Assembly (NCBI GenBank): GCA_009617715.1
Contig: VTFK01000160.1
Location: forward strand, 124,001 to 188,000
DNA from: Plectrocnemia conspersa
Lineage: Eukaryota > Arthropoda > Insecta > Trichoptera > Polycentropodidae
DNA length: 64,000 bases
Reading direction: 5' to 3'
Shown one piece after another: positions 1 to 11,859 of the stretch. Under the pieces are notes generated by a model, which was not told where the DNA came from, ran no database searches, and worked only from the letters and a program-made list of their open reading frames with translations. Position numbers and translations under genes: made by a program. Within the stretch, counting starts at the first letter, position 1. Each line of letters starts with the position of its first letter.

Positions 1-38
1 ACACAAATAATGTAGAATAATATTTTGTACAATAGAAA

Positions 39-3000
39 TTACTTGATCGGATTTTCAGGAGATTCGAGCCACGGTTTTTTCAAAGATCTTAAGGTGTAAT
101 TATTAATGTTTTCAGCTGGCTTATTGTCTTTATGGACTTCAGGTCTGACGGTTGGACTTTCGACGCAAATTTCTTCTTTATCAGCGAACCATTTTATCGG
201 ACCGGATGGATGGAACCATCTATAGAAAGTAAACATGCTGCAAATTCCTAAAATATTTTTAATATAAAATTATATTACATTTATTTATAAGTATCTTACT
301 TTTAAAAAAGATCTCTTACCGATAGAAGTTCCACCGATTATGAGTGCTATAGCGATCATAACTAATTCTTGTTTCATGGCATCGGGTTCAGAAAAAAAGA
401 AGTACAACAAGAGGCACGTGATGTTTTGTGTAATCATGATCATGTAGAAGGCTAACATTCGATATCGCGCCTGACCTTCTTTCAAGTTGAAGAAACAAAA
501 GCAATAGATGACGCCGACTATGCAATTGTAAAATATTTCCTCTGGCCGGGACGGACAGAAGTCAGTCTTTTGATGTATGACCCAAACGGTCATAGTTAAC
601 CAATGTACACCTAAATAAATATTATATATAGCGCATGTATTGCAAGTTTATAGATATATTTAATCGATAAATAAATACCTAATAAAACAAATATCCAACT
701 ATGAAAACCGACGGCGAACAGTAACAAAGCAGATATCCGCGCCAAGAGTAAGGAGCCTCTCCAAATGACTTGCAATACGAGTGCAGGACTCCTAATGCAT
801 ACTTTATCCACTCTAGCTCGCCGAAGGACTCTCAGATAATTAACAATGGCCCACGAGAGAGAGCACAGCGATGCTATGGCAGATATACCTAAAATATAAA
901 CATGAAATTGTTGTAGCATGCCTGTATGAACCATTTGTGTAAATAAAGAAAATTTACAGTTATGAAATTCAATTATCACTTATTACCATGAGCAGCTTGC
1001 GAGTTGTTTATCACTAGTGTTTAGCGAGATTTGGTAAGGTTCGGTCATAGCCCGAGAACATTGTATAAAAAGTGAATATAATTATCTTTATGATAATATT
1101 TTATGCATTAGGAAGTTTTAATAATTCTAGATGCCGAGTCGTTGTTATTTTAAAGTGTTATTAGTAATTGTGATAATATATATAGTTATTGATATACTAA
1201 AAAATAACTATGATTCGCCATCAGCAGATAATGAGTGGAAAATAATAGAAAATAAATTGACTGAAAATAATAAGAATGAGGAAAATGATGATTTGGAAAA
1301 ATATGTGAGTATTGCTTTTATATATTGATTATATTTGTTAGTTTTTTATGAAATATATATTAATTTAGGAAAGACATAGAAAGATTCAATTAAAAAGGAA
1401 AGAGATAATGGAAAAATTCTGTGAAACCAATGAAAAAGAACAAGAACGGGAATACGGTGTCAGCCGTAGACTAATAATTGATAGGTAAGATTAATGAAGT
1501 ATATAAATATATATATATACAGTGGCGGCTACCTAAATAAGACACTTTTAACAAAATCATTTATCGGCTCGTTAATGTTTAATTATTGCGTAACAAAATA
1601 TGGAATTGGGAAAAAAATGGTCTAAACTTAAAGCGACACTATCAATTAACAGTTGAAGAACTATGGGCCCATACGCACTGTCGGCTAGCCGCCGGCGACT
1701 AGGGACCGCCGGCTCAAAAACGCAGGTAGCTAGGCTAGGCGGCTAAGCCGAGCGACTCGAGGTCGGGTAGTACATTCGCGAAGAAATTGCAATATTAATT
1801 TTAAAGGGAAAAAAATATTATTTTAATTTCAATATAATATTGAATTTCCCCGTATGAAACGCTTTTTGTTTCCCAAATGCAATTATAAATGTATCTGTAT
1901 TATGTTAATAAAATTAATTTAAATCGAGAAGCAAGAAATAATATAAAATAATTATACATATTATTTAACAATATTTTTTTTTCGTTTTCAATATTCATAT
2001 AAAATTATTGTAAACGATTCGGGATTCAATTTCTACGATGAGCTTTTCTGTGTCGAAGCCATTTTGTGTGAATGATGTATAAGTCGCCTCGAAAGTCGCT
2101 CCTTGTGCGAATGCACTCATCTAAACCCATGCTTTTATAGGTTGCCGCGACAGGCAAGTCGCCTGTGCATCACCCCTGCACAGGATCGCGCCTGACGCTC
2201 CGGCGACTCGGTGCCTGCGTGCGTATGCACCCATTTAAAACCATATAAAGTACAGTCGCCGGACGGCTAGTCGACAGTGCGTATGGGCCCTATATGTGAT
2301 GCATCCCCTAGCCCCGAGATTTATTACCCTTGCCTTTCTGAGAAGTCCAAAACGGCGCATTGTACACATGGTCACTATTCAAAGGGAATCTTCGTCTAAT
2401 GGATAATTTTTGCTTTTATTTTCATTTCGAACGCCGTGATATCGATTTCTTTCATTATAAGGATTAATTAAAATAATTTAAATTAATAATAAATAGTGTA
2501 TTCAACTAGAATATAATTTTAATTAAATAACGAATTTATTATGGGGAAAAGTGCACATTGTGATCCTAAAAAACGAAAACTAATTGTGGATTTAAAAAAT
2601 GACAAAGGTCGGTCAGTGCAAATAATATCAGAGCATCTAAAAAATCTAAATGTCAAATATATAATGCGTTAAAACATTTTGAAACACATAAAACCTTAAA
2701 CGAAAACAACGTCCAAAAAAAACTTTCACACGTGTGGATCGAAAAATAATTAAAATTTCTCAGGAAAATCCATTAAAAACTGCTGTAGACATTAGAAAAG
2801 TAAATCAATTAAATGAAAGTGACATAAGAGTTTTAAAAGTGCGTAGAAGGCTGTGTGAAGCAGGATTATACGGCACCATTGCTCGACGTAAACCATTAGT
2901 GAAAAAAAACAATCATTATTAATTTTGCTAAAAAATCATTTAATCTGGACAATTTTAGGCTGGAAAAATGTTTTGCTAAGTGATGAATCTAAGTTCAATA

Positions 3001-6000
3001 GAATAGGCTCTGATGGAAGGCAATATGTTAGAAGATATGTAAACGAAGAATACAACCCCAGAAAAATCATAAAAACAATTGAAGGAGCTGGTGGAAGCAT
3101 TATTTTATTGGGTTGTATGTCTTGGCATGGGGTCGGTTCTATTCATTTAATTAAAGGGATTATGAACCAGGAAGTATATGTTAATATTATGGAACCCGTA
3201 ATCCTAAAGATTTCGGGTCATTGCCCTGTTTATCAACAGGACAATGACCCAAAACATATTTCACGTAGGACAAAAAAGTCGTTGACAGACAATATTATGG
3301 ATATTTTGGAATGGAAATCATGCAGCCCTAATCTAAACCCTATTGAACACTTATGGAGACATTTAAAACACAAAATTAAAAATTAGTTTGTCACAAATTT
3401 AAAATAAATATATTCAATTGTAAAAAACGAGTGGGAACTGATTCCTGCCGCAAATACCAGCAATTAATTGAGTCAATGCCTAACCGTTGTAGAGCTATTA
3501 TAAGGACAAGAGGTCACTCTACAAAATATTAATGATTTTTTTTTTATATGTTTTTGAATTTTTAGAATACACTCATATGTATCTCGCATACAGGTGAATT
3601 TGACTATCAATTTTATAAATTTAATTTTAAATTGAAAATAAATATTTAAAATATTTATTACAATAGAGTATTAATCACTATTATGTAGATTAAAAAGATA
3701 AAAAATAAAAAGTCTCAACAATTTTATGTAAAATTTGCACTTTTCATTGCATTTTGACAAAACTTCAAAAGTGTCTTATTTAGGTGGCCGCCACTGTATA
3801 TATAGCTATAGGGCTTCAAATTTTTAGTTTCTACTGACAATTAATTAAATTTGTAAACTATATCATTGAAATGCTGCTTTTAAATGCATTGTGATCTTTA
3901 TATAATATTAATTTAAATCAATCCTATATTTATTATGTATAAAATACCAGCAAAGTTAAAAAACAATAAATTTAAAAAACGACCTTATCGATAGAGCTAG
4001 AAATAATATTTATTCATATTTTTATTGTATAAATATAATTCCAACATGTATTACGCTCGACAGTGTACATTTATAAAATAATAATACAGCAGCACCTCTA
4101 ATAATTTAACCATGAGCTGCTACTGAATGTAACCCTTAATCGGCTCAATCGTTAGGCATCTGAACTAAATACGCTATTCATATAATCATAAGTATGTTAT
4201 TGTTACTTTTAGAAAGGAAGAAATAACGTGGTGTCCAATATGCAAAGCAGGATCTTCTGTGTGGATGAAAATATTTGCAATTTTAGGGGGAGAATTAAAT
4301 CCTGATGCAAAACTACCAAACGAAAACATTCAAGTCAGCAAATTAGCTAGAAAAGCATATCCGTTTTTAGGATACATGCCGACGATCAGAGTAATATTAT
4401 ATTATATTTTATTTATTATACCTTATACTGAATTCAAAAAAAAATTTTAGGCTTTGAGTATCACTGTAAAATTTGTAATAGTCCGACATCCATTCGAAAG
4501 ATTATTATCAGCGTTCCGAGACAAATTAGAAGATGTCAATAAAAAATACTATCACGACAAATTTGGAAAGTATATAATCAATTGGTACAGAAACCAAAAC
4601 AGCGATGAGATTATACCAACTTTTGAAGAATTTCTGACTTATATAGTTTTTGAAAAATCATTCGACGAGCATTGGAATCCTTATTATAAAGAATGTGCAC
4701 CGTGTTTTATGCAGTATGACATCATAATCAAAATGGAAACTTTCGAAGATGATCATAAATACTTAATAAACTATCTGGGTATACCAGAACTTGAGCTGAT
4801 TGAGAGAATCAACAAGTGGAATAACACAAACAGGAACGGTAGGACGGATGAAGTAATAAATCTAAAATACTATTCGCAGATTCCTTTAACTTTACTAAAA
4901 AGAATATATGAAATTTATCAAAAAGACTTTGAGATGTTTGATTATAATCCAGATGTATATTTTTCGATGGCAAAGAACGATAGTAAACATTGAACATATT
5001 TCACATTATTCATTACCAGTAAATATGTGCCAATCTCTCAGAACCACCATGATGTACAATTGGAGTATCAGCTGAGGAGCCGCTTCCAGAAATGACTCAA
5101 ATAAATGCAGCATGCAAATGTCGCTGTGTTGCAAATTCATTCTCCGAATATCATGTTGCGACTTAGTACCCATTGCTTCAAACGCAGTTTTTATTATCAA
5201 TATGTACCTAAAATTTTTTTTTTAAATATATACATGTACAATTTATTTTTTTGTTTAATTAATATTTACCTATGTAATATTCCTAGAAGACATATATGAC
5301 TGATCCAATGCCATACAGTTACGGCTTCATCCATCAAATGCCATCGTATTGAAAATATTTGGACTAATATGGCAGGTATTATCACTAGTAGAAATGTTGC
5401 TAGACACCAATACAAGTATCCTTTTCTCCAATAATCGATGATGAGAATGACATCTATATAAATAAAAAATGTTTATCAATTATCAATATAAACTATTTTG
5501 ATATTAATTTTTTTTGTAAAAATATATATGCAATATTCATAAATTAGACGACCTTCTCGTACATATGGTCGAAAACATATTTAAGTCCGACGAGTACTCT
5601 AAGGAGCTGGATAAGCTAAGCTAAAGTATAAAGGTGCTAATTACTGGCTATGATAAAGGTAGAAATGATTCTTTAGGACACTAGACAACCCGAAGGTGGA
5701 TTATCAGATTCGAAATTTAATTCCATCGATTATATTTCTATCTGAACATTTATTTATATTCAACTTGTCACCCAATTTCCAGATTTTTTTAATCTAACAA
5801 TATTTAAAACCAGATCTTTTCACAGTATGTAAGCAATATAGTAACAAATTTTATGTAGTTCATGAATTATGTTGCGAATGCACTTGATCTTGACATGTAA
5901 GTCATTGTTTTATTCAATGATTTCATAAAAGCGTTTAATAAAGTAAACCATGAATTGCAGTAGGTAGTTATTTTTCAATTTATTTGTTAAGATTATAATT

Positions 6001-7150
6001 ATCTACATTACAAATTAAAAAAATATGTTAATTGTCTTATCATTAATTTCACAGAAAGTGAATTCTAATTTGTAGCTACGTGCTTACGTAATTATCCTTG
6101 GTATAGTTGTTAAAAGTCCTGATAAAAGATTTATATATTTTTTTATAGTTTCATCCATCTGGATTTATTACAACTTATTTGTACGACATGAAAAAATATA
6201 TTACGACTTTATATTTTTTCCTTGGATAGAGATCAAAACGACTTTTTGAGTTTGTAAAATGTATTATCTGTAAAACTAGATTCAGTCTTCTTGGCCTTGT
6301 TTGCACAGGTTTATTTCAACATCTAAACTATCTTTGCCTAATAGTCAGTGTACAGAAAGAAATACAAACCGAGAACATGGTTGAATCATAACAAATCAAC
6401 CATTTTTTTAAATAAATAAAATTAAAAAACATATGTAGACCAAGGCAAAGTTTATAATAAATAAAATATATACAATTATAACAAGAGTGAAATTAGAGAA
6501 AGATAACAATCTCGACAACTATGCCTCAAGAACAAAAAAAACAATACTACCCTATGTACTTACACATACCAGTACCGCCCCTCAGGGCGACCGACCGGGC
6601 TAAAATTTAACAACGATGTTTCTGGGCATTGACTGTAATAAGTGCATAGTACACAGCATTGTTGACAAATTAACGTCTTGCATCAATTTGTATTTTTGAT
6701 CATGTTTTAAGCATTATGGGTTAAACTGTAACCATTAATATTTTTTCATTTCATTGGGGTATTATTATAAAAATAGAATGTTTATAAATGTACTTAGCAC
6801 ATTAAAATTATAATAAGATTTACATATACGAGTTTTAATTTATAGTTTGAATGATAGTATGATTGAGGTTATTTTTTTATTTATCCAACATGGCGGCAAA
6901 TACGTTCTTTAACGAACTTTCTTGATAATAAATTTGATACTTGTATATAAAAGTGAATGAAAAAAGTTTGAATACAAACAAATTAACGAATATGGTTTAA
7001 AATTTGAATAGTCGGCTTCATAGCGGGGACCGTACATAAACGAACGACAACAGTTTCGAAGTTAGTACCGGTGATGGAGTCAGCAAAAATGGCGATCAAA
7101 GGCAGCAGCAGAGCCCCCACGTGGTACCATCGCACGTCGGACATGGCCAT
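39..7150 (-). CDS. XK-related (XKR) family membrane protein, six exons
   Basis: Exons in transcript order are 7150-7069, 5453-5270, 5207-5017, 888-679, 610-320 and 247-39. All introns are GT-AG, and phases 1,2,1,1,1 join into a 388-residue protein ending in TAA. The family signature LFESFLEAAPQLILQLYI is at residues 124-141, and several hydrophobic segments span the protein (for example LATFLLVIIPAILVQIF, residues 43-59). XKR proteins are multi-pass membrane proteins: some (Xkr8, CED-8) are apoptotic phospholipid scramblases, and XK partners Kell. Which role applies here is unknown, and I see no D-x-x-D caspase site. The start is the ATG at 7150; the next in-frame codon upstream that matters is a TGA at 7258-7256, with no ATG between. 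The second codon but one is also ATG. The first donor (GTACTA) is weak, but its phase fits. Intron 3 (889-5016) houses a sulfotransferase gene on the other strand. Length is typical of insect XKRs. The family call is very secure. Confidence 0.93.
1064..1070 (+). promoter_or_regulatory. TATA box of the sulfotransferase gene
   Basis: TATAAAA lies 61 nt upstream of the ATG at 1131. With normal spacing, transcription would begin near 1094, leaving a 5' UTR of about 36 nt. It sits inside XKR intron 3, so the nested gene seems to have its own promoter. No clear initiator was seen. Confidence 0.45.
1131..4993 (+). CDS. Carbohydrate sulfotransferase (sulfotransferase family 2), four exons
   Basis: Exons are 1131-1304, 1369-1484, 4213-4390 and 4451-4993, with GT-AG introns of 64, 2728 and 60 nt. 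Phases 0,2,0 join into 336 residues. The layout is that of a type II Golgi enzyme: a short N-terminus, one membrane anchor (about residues 7-23, hydrophobic VLLVIVIIYIVI), a charged stem, then the catalytic domain. The 5'-phosphosulfate (PAPS) loop is PICKAGSSVW at 105-114. The 3'-phosphate binding motif is RHPFERLLSAFRDK at 168-181, followed by a CAPC segment and the YDIIIKMETFEDD block typical of HNK-1/chondroitin-type (CHST8-14) enzymes. The expected reaction is transfer of sulfate from PAPS to a glycan; the acceptor cannot be told. An in-frame TAG lies just upstream of the ATG. The whole gene is inside XKR intron 3 on the opposite strand, and intron 2 is swollen by a transposon. Confidence 0.92.
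1520..1549 (+). repeat. Left terminal inverted repeat of the Tc1-like element
   Basis: Thirty bases beginning CAGTGGCGGCT, complementary to 3767-3796 with a single difference at position 11. Confidence 0.9.
1665..2290. mobile_element. 626-bp MITE nested in the Tc1-like element
   Basis: The ends are inverted repeats of about 36 bp starting GGGCCCATACGCACTGTCG (1665-1700 and 2254-2290), with one substitution and one 1-base gap. The trinucleotide TAT flanks both sides (1662-1664, 2291-2293). There is no coding capacity. The subterminal parts are GC-rich and the centre is very AT-rich, with related short motifs (GTGCG..TGCAC) near 2106-2122 and 2217-2231. A 3-bp duplication and GGG-type ends suggest a PIF/Harbinger-like element, though TAT differs from the usual TWA; superfamily is uncertain. 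Confidence 0.8.
2541..3532 (+). pseudogene. Tc1-family transposase, frameshifted remnant
   Basis: Reading begins MGKSAHCDPKKRKLIVDL, typical of Tc1 transposases, but breaks by frameshift near 2640, again between 2720 and 2740, near 2920, and by a stop at 3384-3386. The best pieces are 2734-2922 (helix-turn-helix and linker region) and 2925-3386 (catalytic core). The catalytic triad is present: D in LLSDESKFN, D in QQDNDPKH and E in NPIEHLW, with exactly 34 residues between the last two (DD34E). After the stop another frame continues to a typical C-terminus (ESMPNRCRAIIRTRGHSTKY) ending at 3532. It cannot make an active enzyme. Confidence 0.88.
3767..3796 (-). repeat. Right terminal inverted repeat of the Tc1-like element
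   Basis: Reverse complement of the left end (29 of 30 bases), followed directly by TA. Confidence 0.9.
5100..5130 (+). terminator. Candidate poly(A) signal of the sulfotransferase gene
   Basis: AATAAA at 5100-5105 is the first such hexamer after the stop codon at 4993. It is followed by a GT-rich stretch at 5120-5130. It lies within XKR exon 3, antisense to the codons for the conserved LFESF motif. Cleavage is expected around 5115-5125. Confidence 0.4.
5454..7068 (-). other. XKR intron 1
   Basis: AT-rich intron of 1615 nt between XKR exons 1 and 2. Apart from a decayed LINE piece at 5815-5960, I recognise nothing in it. The other XKR introns are 5208-5269, 889-5016, 611-678 and 248-319. Confidence 0.7.
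5815..5960 (+). mobile_element. Jockey-like LINE reverse transcriptase remnant
   Basis: One plus-strand frame from 5874 to 5960 reads ANALDLDM-stop-VIVLFNDFIKAFNKVNHELQ (one stop inside). This matches the reverse transcriptase block usually seen as QVDVIYTDFSKAFDKVNHELL. It aligns with the better preserved piece at 29400-29530. No ends can be defined. Confidence 0.6.
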
Positions 7151-7300
7151 GGCTCGCGGGGCTCGGGGGCCGGCCGTCAGAGCCCCGACAGTCGACAGCG
7201 CGCCGCCGGGGCTCCAACCATCACAGTCGAAGCAGCACAGCCAACTTAGCGAATGTCAGCACCACGCATCTTAACACCAAATTTTCGGACCATAAGATAA
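7080..7300 (-). promoter_or_regulatory. GC-rich 5' end and probable promoter region of XKR
   Basis: The first coding exon and about 110 bases upstream (to about 7265) are GC- and CpG-rich, in sharp contrast to the AT-rich flanks. This is usual for insect first exons. No TATA or initiator stands out, and the transcription start is not determined. The plus-strand open frame over this stretch is a by-product of the base composition. Confidence 0.4.
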
Positions 7301-7904
7301 ATATTAAAAACATACACATATTTTACATAAATATTTTTTTTTAATTTTAAAATATATAAAGATCAAATACAAAAACTTTAAATTAATAAACATGATTTTT
7401 TCAATAATTTACAAGAACATTTGGAAAATAAGGATAAAAGTTCTAATGTGGCTTCCATAAATTATGTCACAAGTGTAGGGGGGAAACAGAAATCATACGA
7501 CAGAGGTTCCCAAATTATGAATTGTATATTTTAATAATTTTGTCTTTGACTCGAACTCCAAGGGTTGTGATTTGATGTAGTTTTGCTAAAATTTATTTAT
7601 TCGCTACGTTTACGTTTACGTTTACAAACAGAATATGCTGTAAAATATACAAACTATGATAATAGTTTATTAGGATATATATGATATAGTGAATTTATAT
7701 ATATACAATGCTTAAAGCACATTTTTTGTCTGTACTGCGAAAAATCTATTCAAATCTCTACAACATCTACAAATGGAAAACAACAACCTAAAAATATTTA
7801 TCCAGATACTGAAATCATTCACAAAAGAATTGTTGTGCAGATGTATATGTAAGCTTTACATATAGATACATATATTTAATTATAATTCTACAAATAATAT
7901 TTTT

Positions 7905-8340
7905 TGTCAGGGCCCAGGGCCGGTCCTAGCTTATTTAGTACGCCAACGCCAAAAAACTGCAAGAAAATAATTATAAGGTAACCATAGGATTTTGGTCAAT
8001 AAGAGAACGCAAAAATAATTCTCACTTCTCAGAAGTAAAAAAATCCACGTCAAAAGCAATAAATTCGTGTCGGCGCCGTTACAATGGGAGCTTTCCCACT
8101 GCGACGGCGAAAGCATGATTTTAACGTGGATTTTTGTCTTCTAAGAATGGGATAATTGTTTTTTATGCTTTCCTATTGGTCAAAATTCAGTTTACATATG
8201 CTTCATTCGATTCTCACTTATTGTAAGTCGTAATACTGTTATAAAAAGTCTAAATATGAAAGCTCGATAACCGAGCGCTTCCACTGTGACGGCGACGGTA
8301 CATTTTAATGCTTTTGGGGTGGATTCTAAATAGGGATCCC
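7905..8340. repeat. MITE-like repeat with palindromic and direct copies
   Basis: The segment 8090-8140 (CCCACTGCGACGGCG then AACGTGGATTTTT) is matched by an imperfect inverted copy at 8034-8090 and by a third, direct copy at 8278-8330. The left edge (about 7911) reads AGGGCCCAGGGCCGGTCC, like the ends of some non-autonomous DNA elements. No transposase. Class uncertain. Confidence 0.5.
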
Positions 8341-9240
8341 CTTGAATTTGGCCAAAAAAATTCATGTCACTTAATGAAATACTATGAATCTTAATGAAAT
8401 GGAAATATTATAAAAACGACCACTAACTGGCTAACTTTAACCCCTCTCTGGAAAAAGCCTTTCCACAAATAACAGTTCTGGACACTTTTTGACATTGCTC
8501 ATTAAGTTAATCGTTTGTTCAACGTCAATCAAAACCATCTTTATTATTTATAATGAGCTCATCAGTGAAAATTAATGGCCTTTCACTGTACATAATAAAT
8601 ACTTCCTGGGTTAAATTCATATCTCCATTTTATTTGATCACAGCAATGCTATTAATTGAAATAAGCTAACAATTTTTCCACATAAAAAAGTGAACGAACT
8701 TCGGATTTGAGAGTTAGCTAGATCGACTTTTTCATACAGAAATAGAAAAAATCTGCAGTAAATACATTGACAAACTCTTTTTTCAGAAAATAAAACGTGT
8801 TAAATATAACTACCAATTGACAGTTAACCTTTTATGTGTTGACCTGGAATATTATATATAGCAAACCTATTTATGTTTTCCGAGCTTTTCAAATGTCATA
8901 AAATAATATTGCTATATGCATGGAATCAGAATGCAAACGAATATTTTATTATAAATGTTTTATAGTTAATTTTAAGTCGACAAGAAGAAGTGCATAGAGA
9001 GTGGAATGTATATTATTTTTTGATGGCGTATTTTATTTTTTTTATTGAATAAATATGTAAAGTTATGTTATGATAGGTTATGCAGTTAAATTTATTCCAA
9101 TTCAGCAGAATACAATGTAATATAAGTATTTATCATAAAGTAGCAAAAAGGACTTTTAAAAGTACTTTTTTTATTCCATTTATAATTTATCTCCTTTTTA
9201 ATTTGTGTCACCGTAGGGCGCTTTCAGAATTGTCTCAATA

Positions 9241-9254
9241 TGTGTGTGTGTGTG
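9241..9254. repeat. TG dinucleotide microsatellite
   Basis: Seven TG units. Confidence 0.8.
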
Positions 9255-11859
9255 TTTATCTATCTATTATATATAATATTAATATTTATTGTCAATTTTT
9301 CTACGTCTTTTATCGTTTAATGATAATGGCACAGGGGAAAATACACATAAAATAAAAATATCTATGCTTCGCCTTTCAACGATAGCAGTAACTAATAATA
9401 AAATATTGCTCCTGTAGTCATAAGGGTTTATATCAAGATCATAGAATAAATGTAATACTGATTAGCAGTAAAAGTTTACTGGGAAATTATTTTATAATTT
9501 TACTCTCGATCTTTTGTATCAAAATAATAAATAATAGCTATAATGTGAAGTTACTATTGCTGTATAGATGAATGCCTTTTTTAATTGAACAATGGTAAAT
9601 TACTTGTTCACGTGTTTCAATATCATCGGTATTTATATATTTGGTCTACATAATCTGAAGCATAGTTTGTTACTTCTTAAATTATACCTAGATAAATAAA
9701 TATTTTCAGTAGCGACAAGCAAATCTAATTTCGCTTCTTAAAAAATCATACATTTTAGATTCATAGCGTAATTTTGTTGTTGCTGTTGTTGATTCGTTCT
9801 AACTTTAGATTATTTAATTGCATAGTATAGCTAGATATTTTGCAACTAAGATAAATATTTGTGTTTGCTTGCTCACTGAGTTTGAAATGCTCTTATTGAA
9901 TGAAAATAACATCACGCATCGTTGACTGAAGGGTATGCGCCACACAACCCACTAAAAGTTTTGACCTATCATCGAATTTATGCAATTCAACAAGCTTATT
10001 TGCTATATAAGCTTCGTGAAATAATCTTAATAAAATACAAATACACCTCAAATGACTTTCAGGCCTTAAGATTAAATCTCTATTATTGAAGAGAAGACTG
10101 AATAATTTATTAGAGAAGACTGAGAATTTAAGAGCATTCAAAATTATTTTGTAGAGCTAGCGGATGATATTTGAAAACAACCTTTATTTATTTAAGATCA
10201 TAAATGCCATAACACACTTAATGTTTTTCTATTGAATTTATTTATTACTTATAAATTATTGTCGATAAAATTTCAATTGAACTGAGGACCTAAGAACGCC
10301 ATTTAAATTTATGTTTAAAACTGCAATATATTGTATTAATCTTTTCAAATATATCATATAAAGATGAAAATGTAAGTATTATTAAAAGGAATTGCACTGA
10401 AATTAAAAACATATATTTAATGTTAGCATAGCAAAGTCTTAAAAATATTGTTTTTAGTGCTCCTATTAGTAGAGCGACTTTGTGATATTCTCAGTGTAAC
10501 CATATATTTCATTTGTTTACTACTGTTATAAAATTTATTCTGTGGTTACCATACAGTTGTTTTCGCTGCAGTTTTTTGACGTTGATCTAGTATCTTTTAA
10601 GTCTTGGATGCATAAATTTATTGAATAATTATAATACGACAAACAACCAAAATGTAGTTAATTTAAATTAATATAGCAAAATATAATAAGATGGTGAAGT
10701 ATTATTTAATTATTATATCTTAATATATATCAACTAGTGCTGTACATGTAATGGATTCATATTATATTGTAGGGGGAGAGGAGGGATGGAGAGCAACTTA
10801 GTTTTTCTTGTGGCGCTAAATAAGCTAGTTAATACGTTGCACCAACACCAACGACGGAGATGGACGGACAAAGGCTATATTCAAATGGATTTATAGAAAA
10901 GACAGTTAGCGTCAATGCAAAGAGGATTAATAGTACCGACAAAGTCGATGAAAAGTGGTTTATCAGGTATTTAAATTACAAGAGTCTCATTAAGAGCGTT
11001 GCCAAATTTTCAGCAGTTTGAAAAACAGACTCTTAAAAAACACTTTTTTTGCCAAACACCTACCCTAAGAATAAAGAGTAAATAATTGCCAAAATTTTCA
11101 CCAAGATCTTCTTTCTGAAAGTCAGAACTTGGCTTTCTCATTATTTTGATTACGACTTAGGATACACGAGACTTACACGAGAGTTACGACGAGTAAAGTA
11201 CCAACTATATCGATATAAGAGGACCGAGAAAGCAACTACAAAGTTCTAAATCCACGAATTCAGCCCGATCTTCAGAGACGACTTAAATACTATCTAAATC
11301 TATACAATTGCACAATTCTTACGTTATTTGTCAACTGTTGCAATAATAATAATAACTTGTAATTTTGATAACTTTTTATTAGAACAGAAATAATGAAGAG
11401 GTTTTGAATAATGAAGTATTAAAAAAGCTGATTCCAAACCAGAAATTCTCGGGTTATCCCTTAAAGATAATCTAAAAAAACAGTCTCGAACCAATCCCGA
11501 ATACATTTTTTTAAATATGTCATTTCAGTGAAATCATATCGGAATACATTTTCAACGAAAGATACATATATACTTTTACTAGCGAAAATATAATTTATCT
11601 GGCAGGTGCTAATAAAATTATACGATTTCAACTTTTCCATATTTAGTAATGTATACATTTACATACATACTATTATTTATTTACATCCGATGAATAAATG
11701 TTACAGTGAATGTGTATTTTTCAGTAGTTATATTTTCACTAATGAAGTCCAAATACATTTTCACCAGTAGATATGTAATTAGTTGCATATAAAATTATTG
11801 TAATTAGACATCGGTAATAAAAATTATTATTAAAAAATATCAAACCACTTTGCGAGCTT

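Larger units (their letters stand above)
1520..3796 (+). mobile_element. Tc1-like (DD34E) DNA transposon, decayed
   Basis: Near-perfect 30-bp terminal inverted repeats (1520-1549 and 3767-3796, one mismatch) start with CAGTGGCGGC. They are flanked by TA on both sides (1518-1519, 3797-3798), the target duplication of Tc1/mariner elements. The interior carries a broken transposase and a 626-bp MITE inserted in its 5' part. Without that MITE the element would be about 1.65 kb, the usual Tc1 size. It sits in intron 2 of the sulfotransferase in the same orientation as that gene. Confidence 0.92.

Noticed and set aside
4809..5299. Open frames antisense to the sulfotransferase and to XKR exon 3
   Set aside because: They are shadows of real exons; the opposite strand carries conserved motifs.
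7071..7274. 67-codon plus-strand open frame in a GC-rich block
   Set aside because: It lies antisense to XKR exon 1, whose minus-strand frame joins in phase to exon 2 with clear family text.
10750..11310. A retroelement gag-like frame in the intergenic region
   Set aside because: The open stretches are short, frames change without a motif, and neither ends nor conserved residues could be identified.
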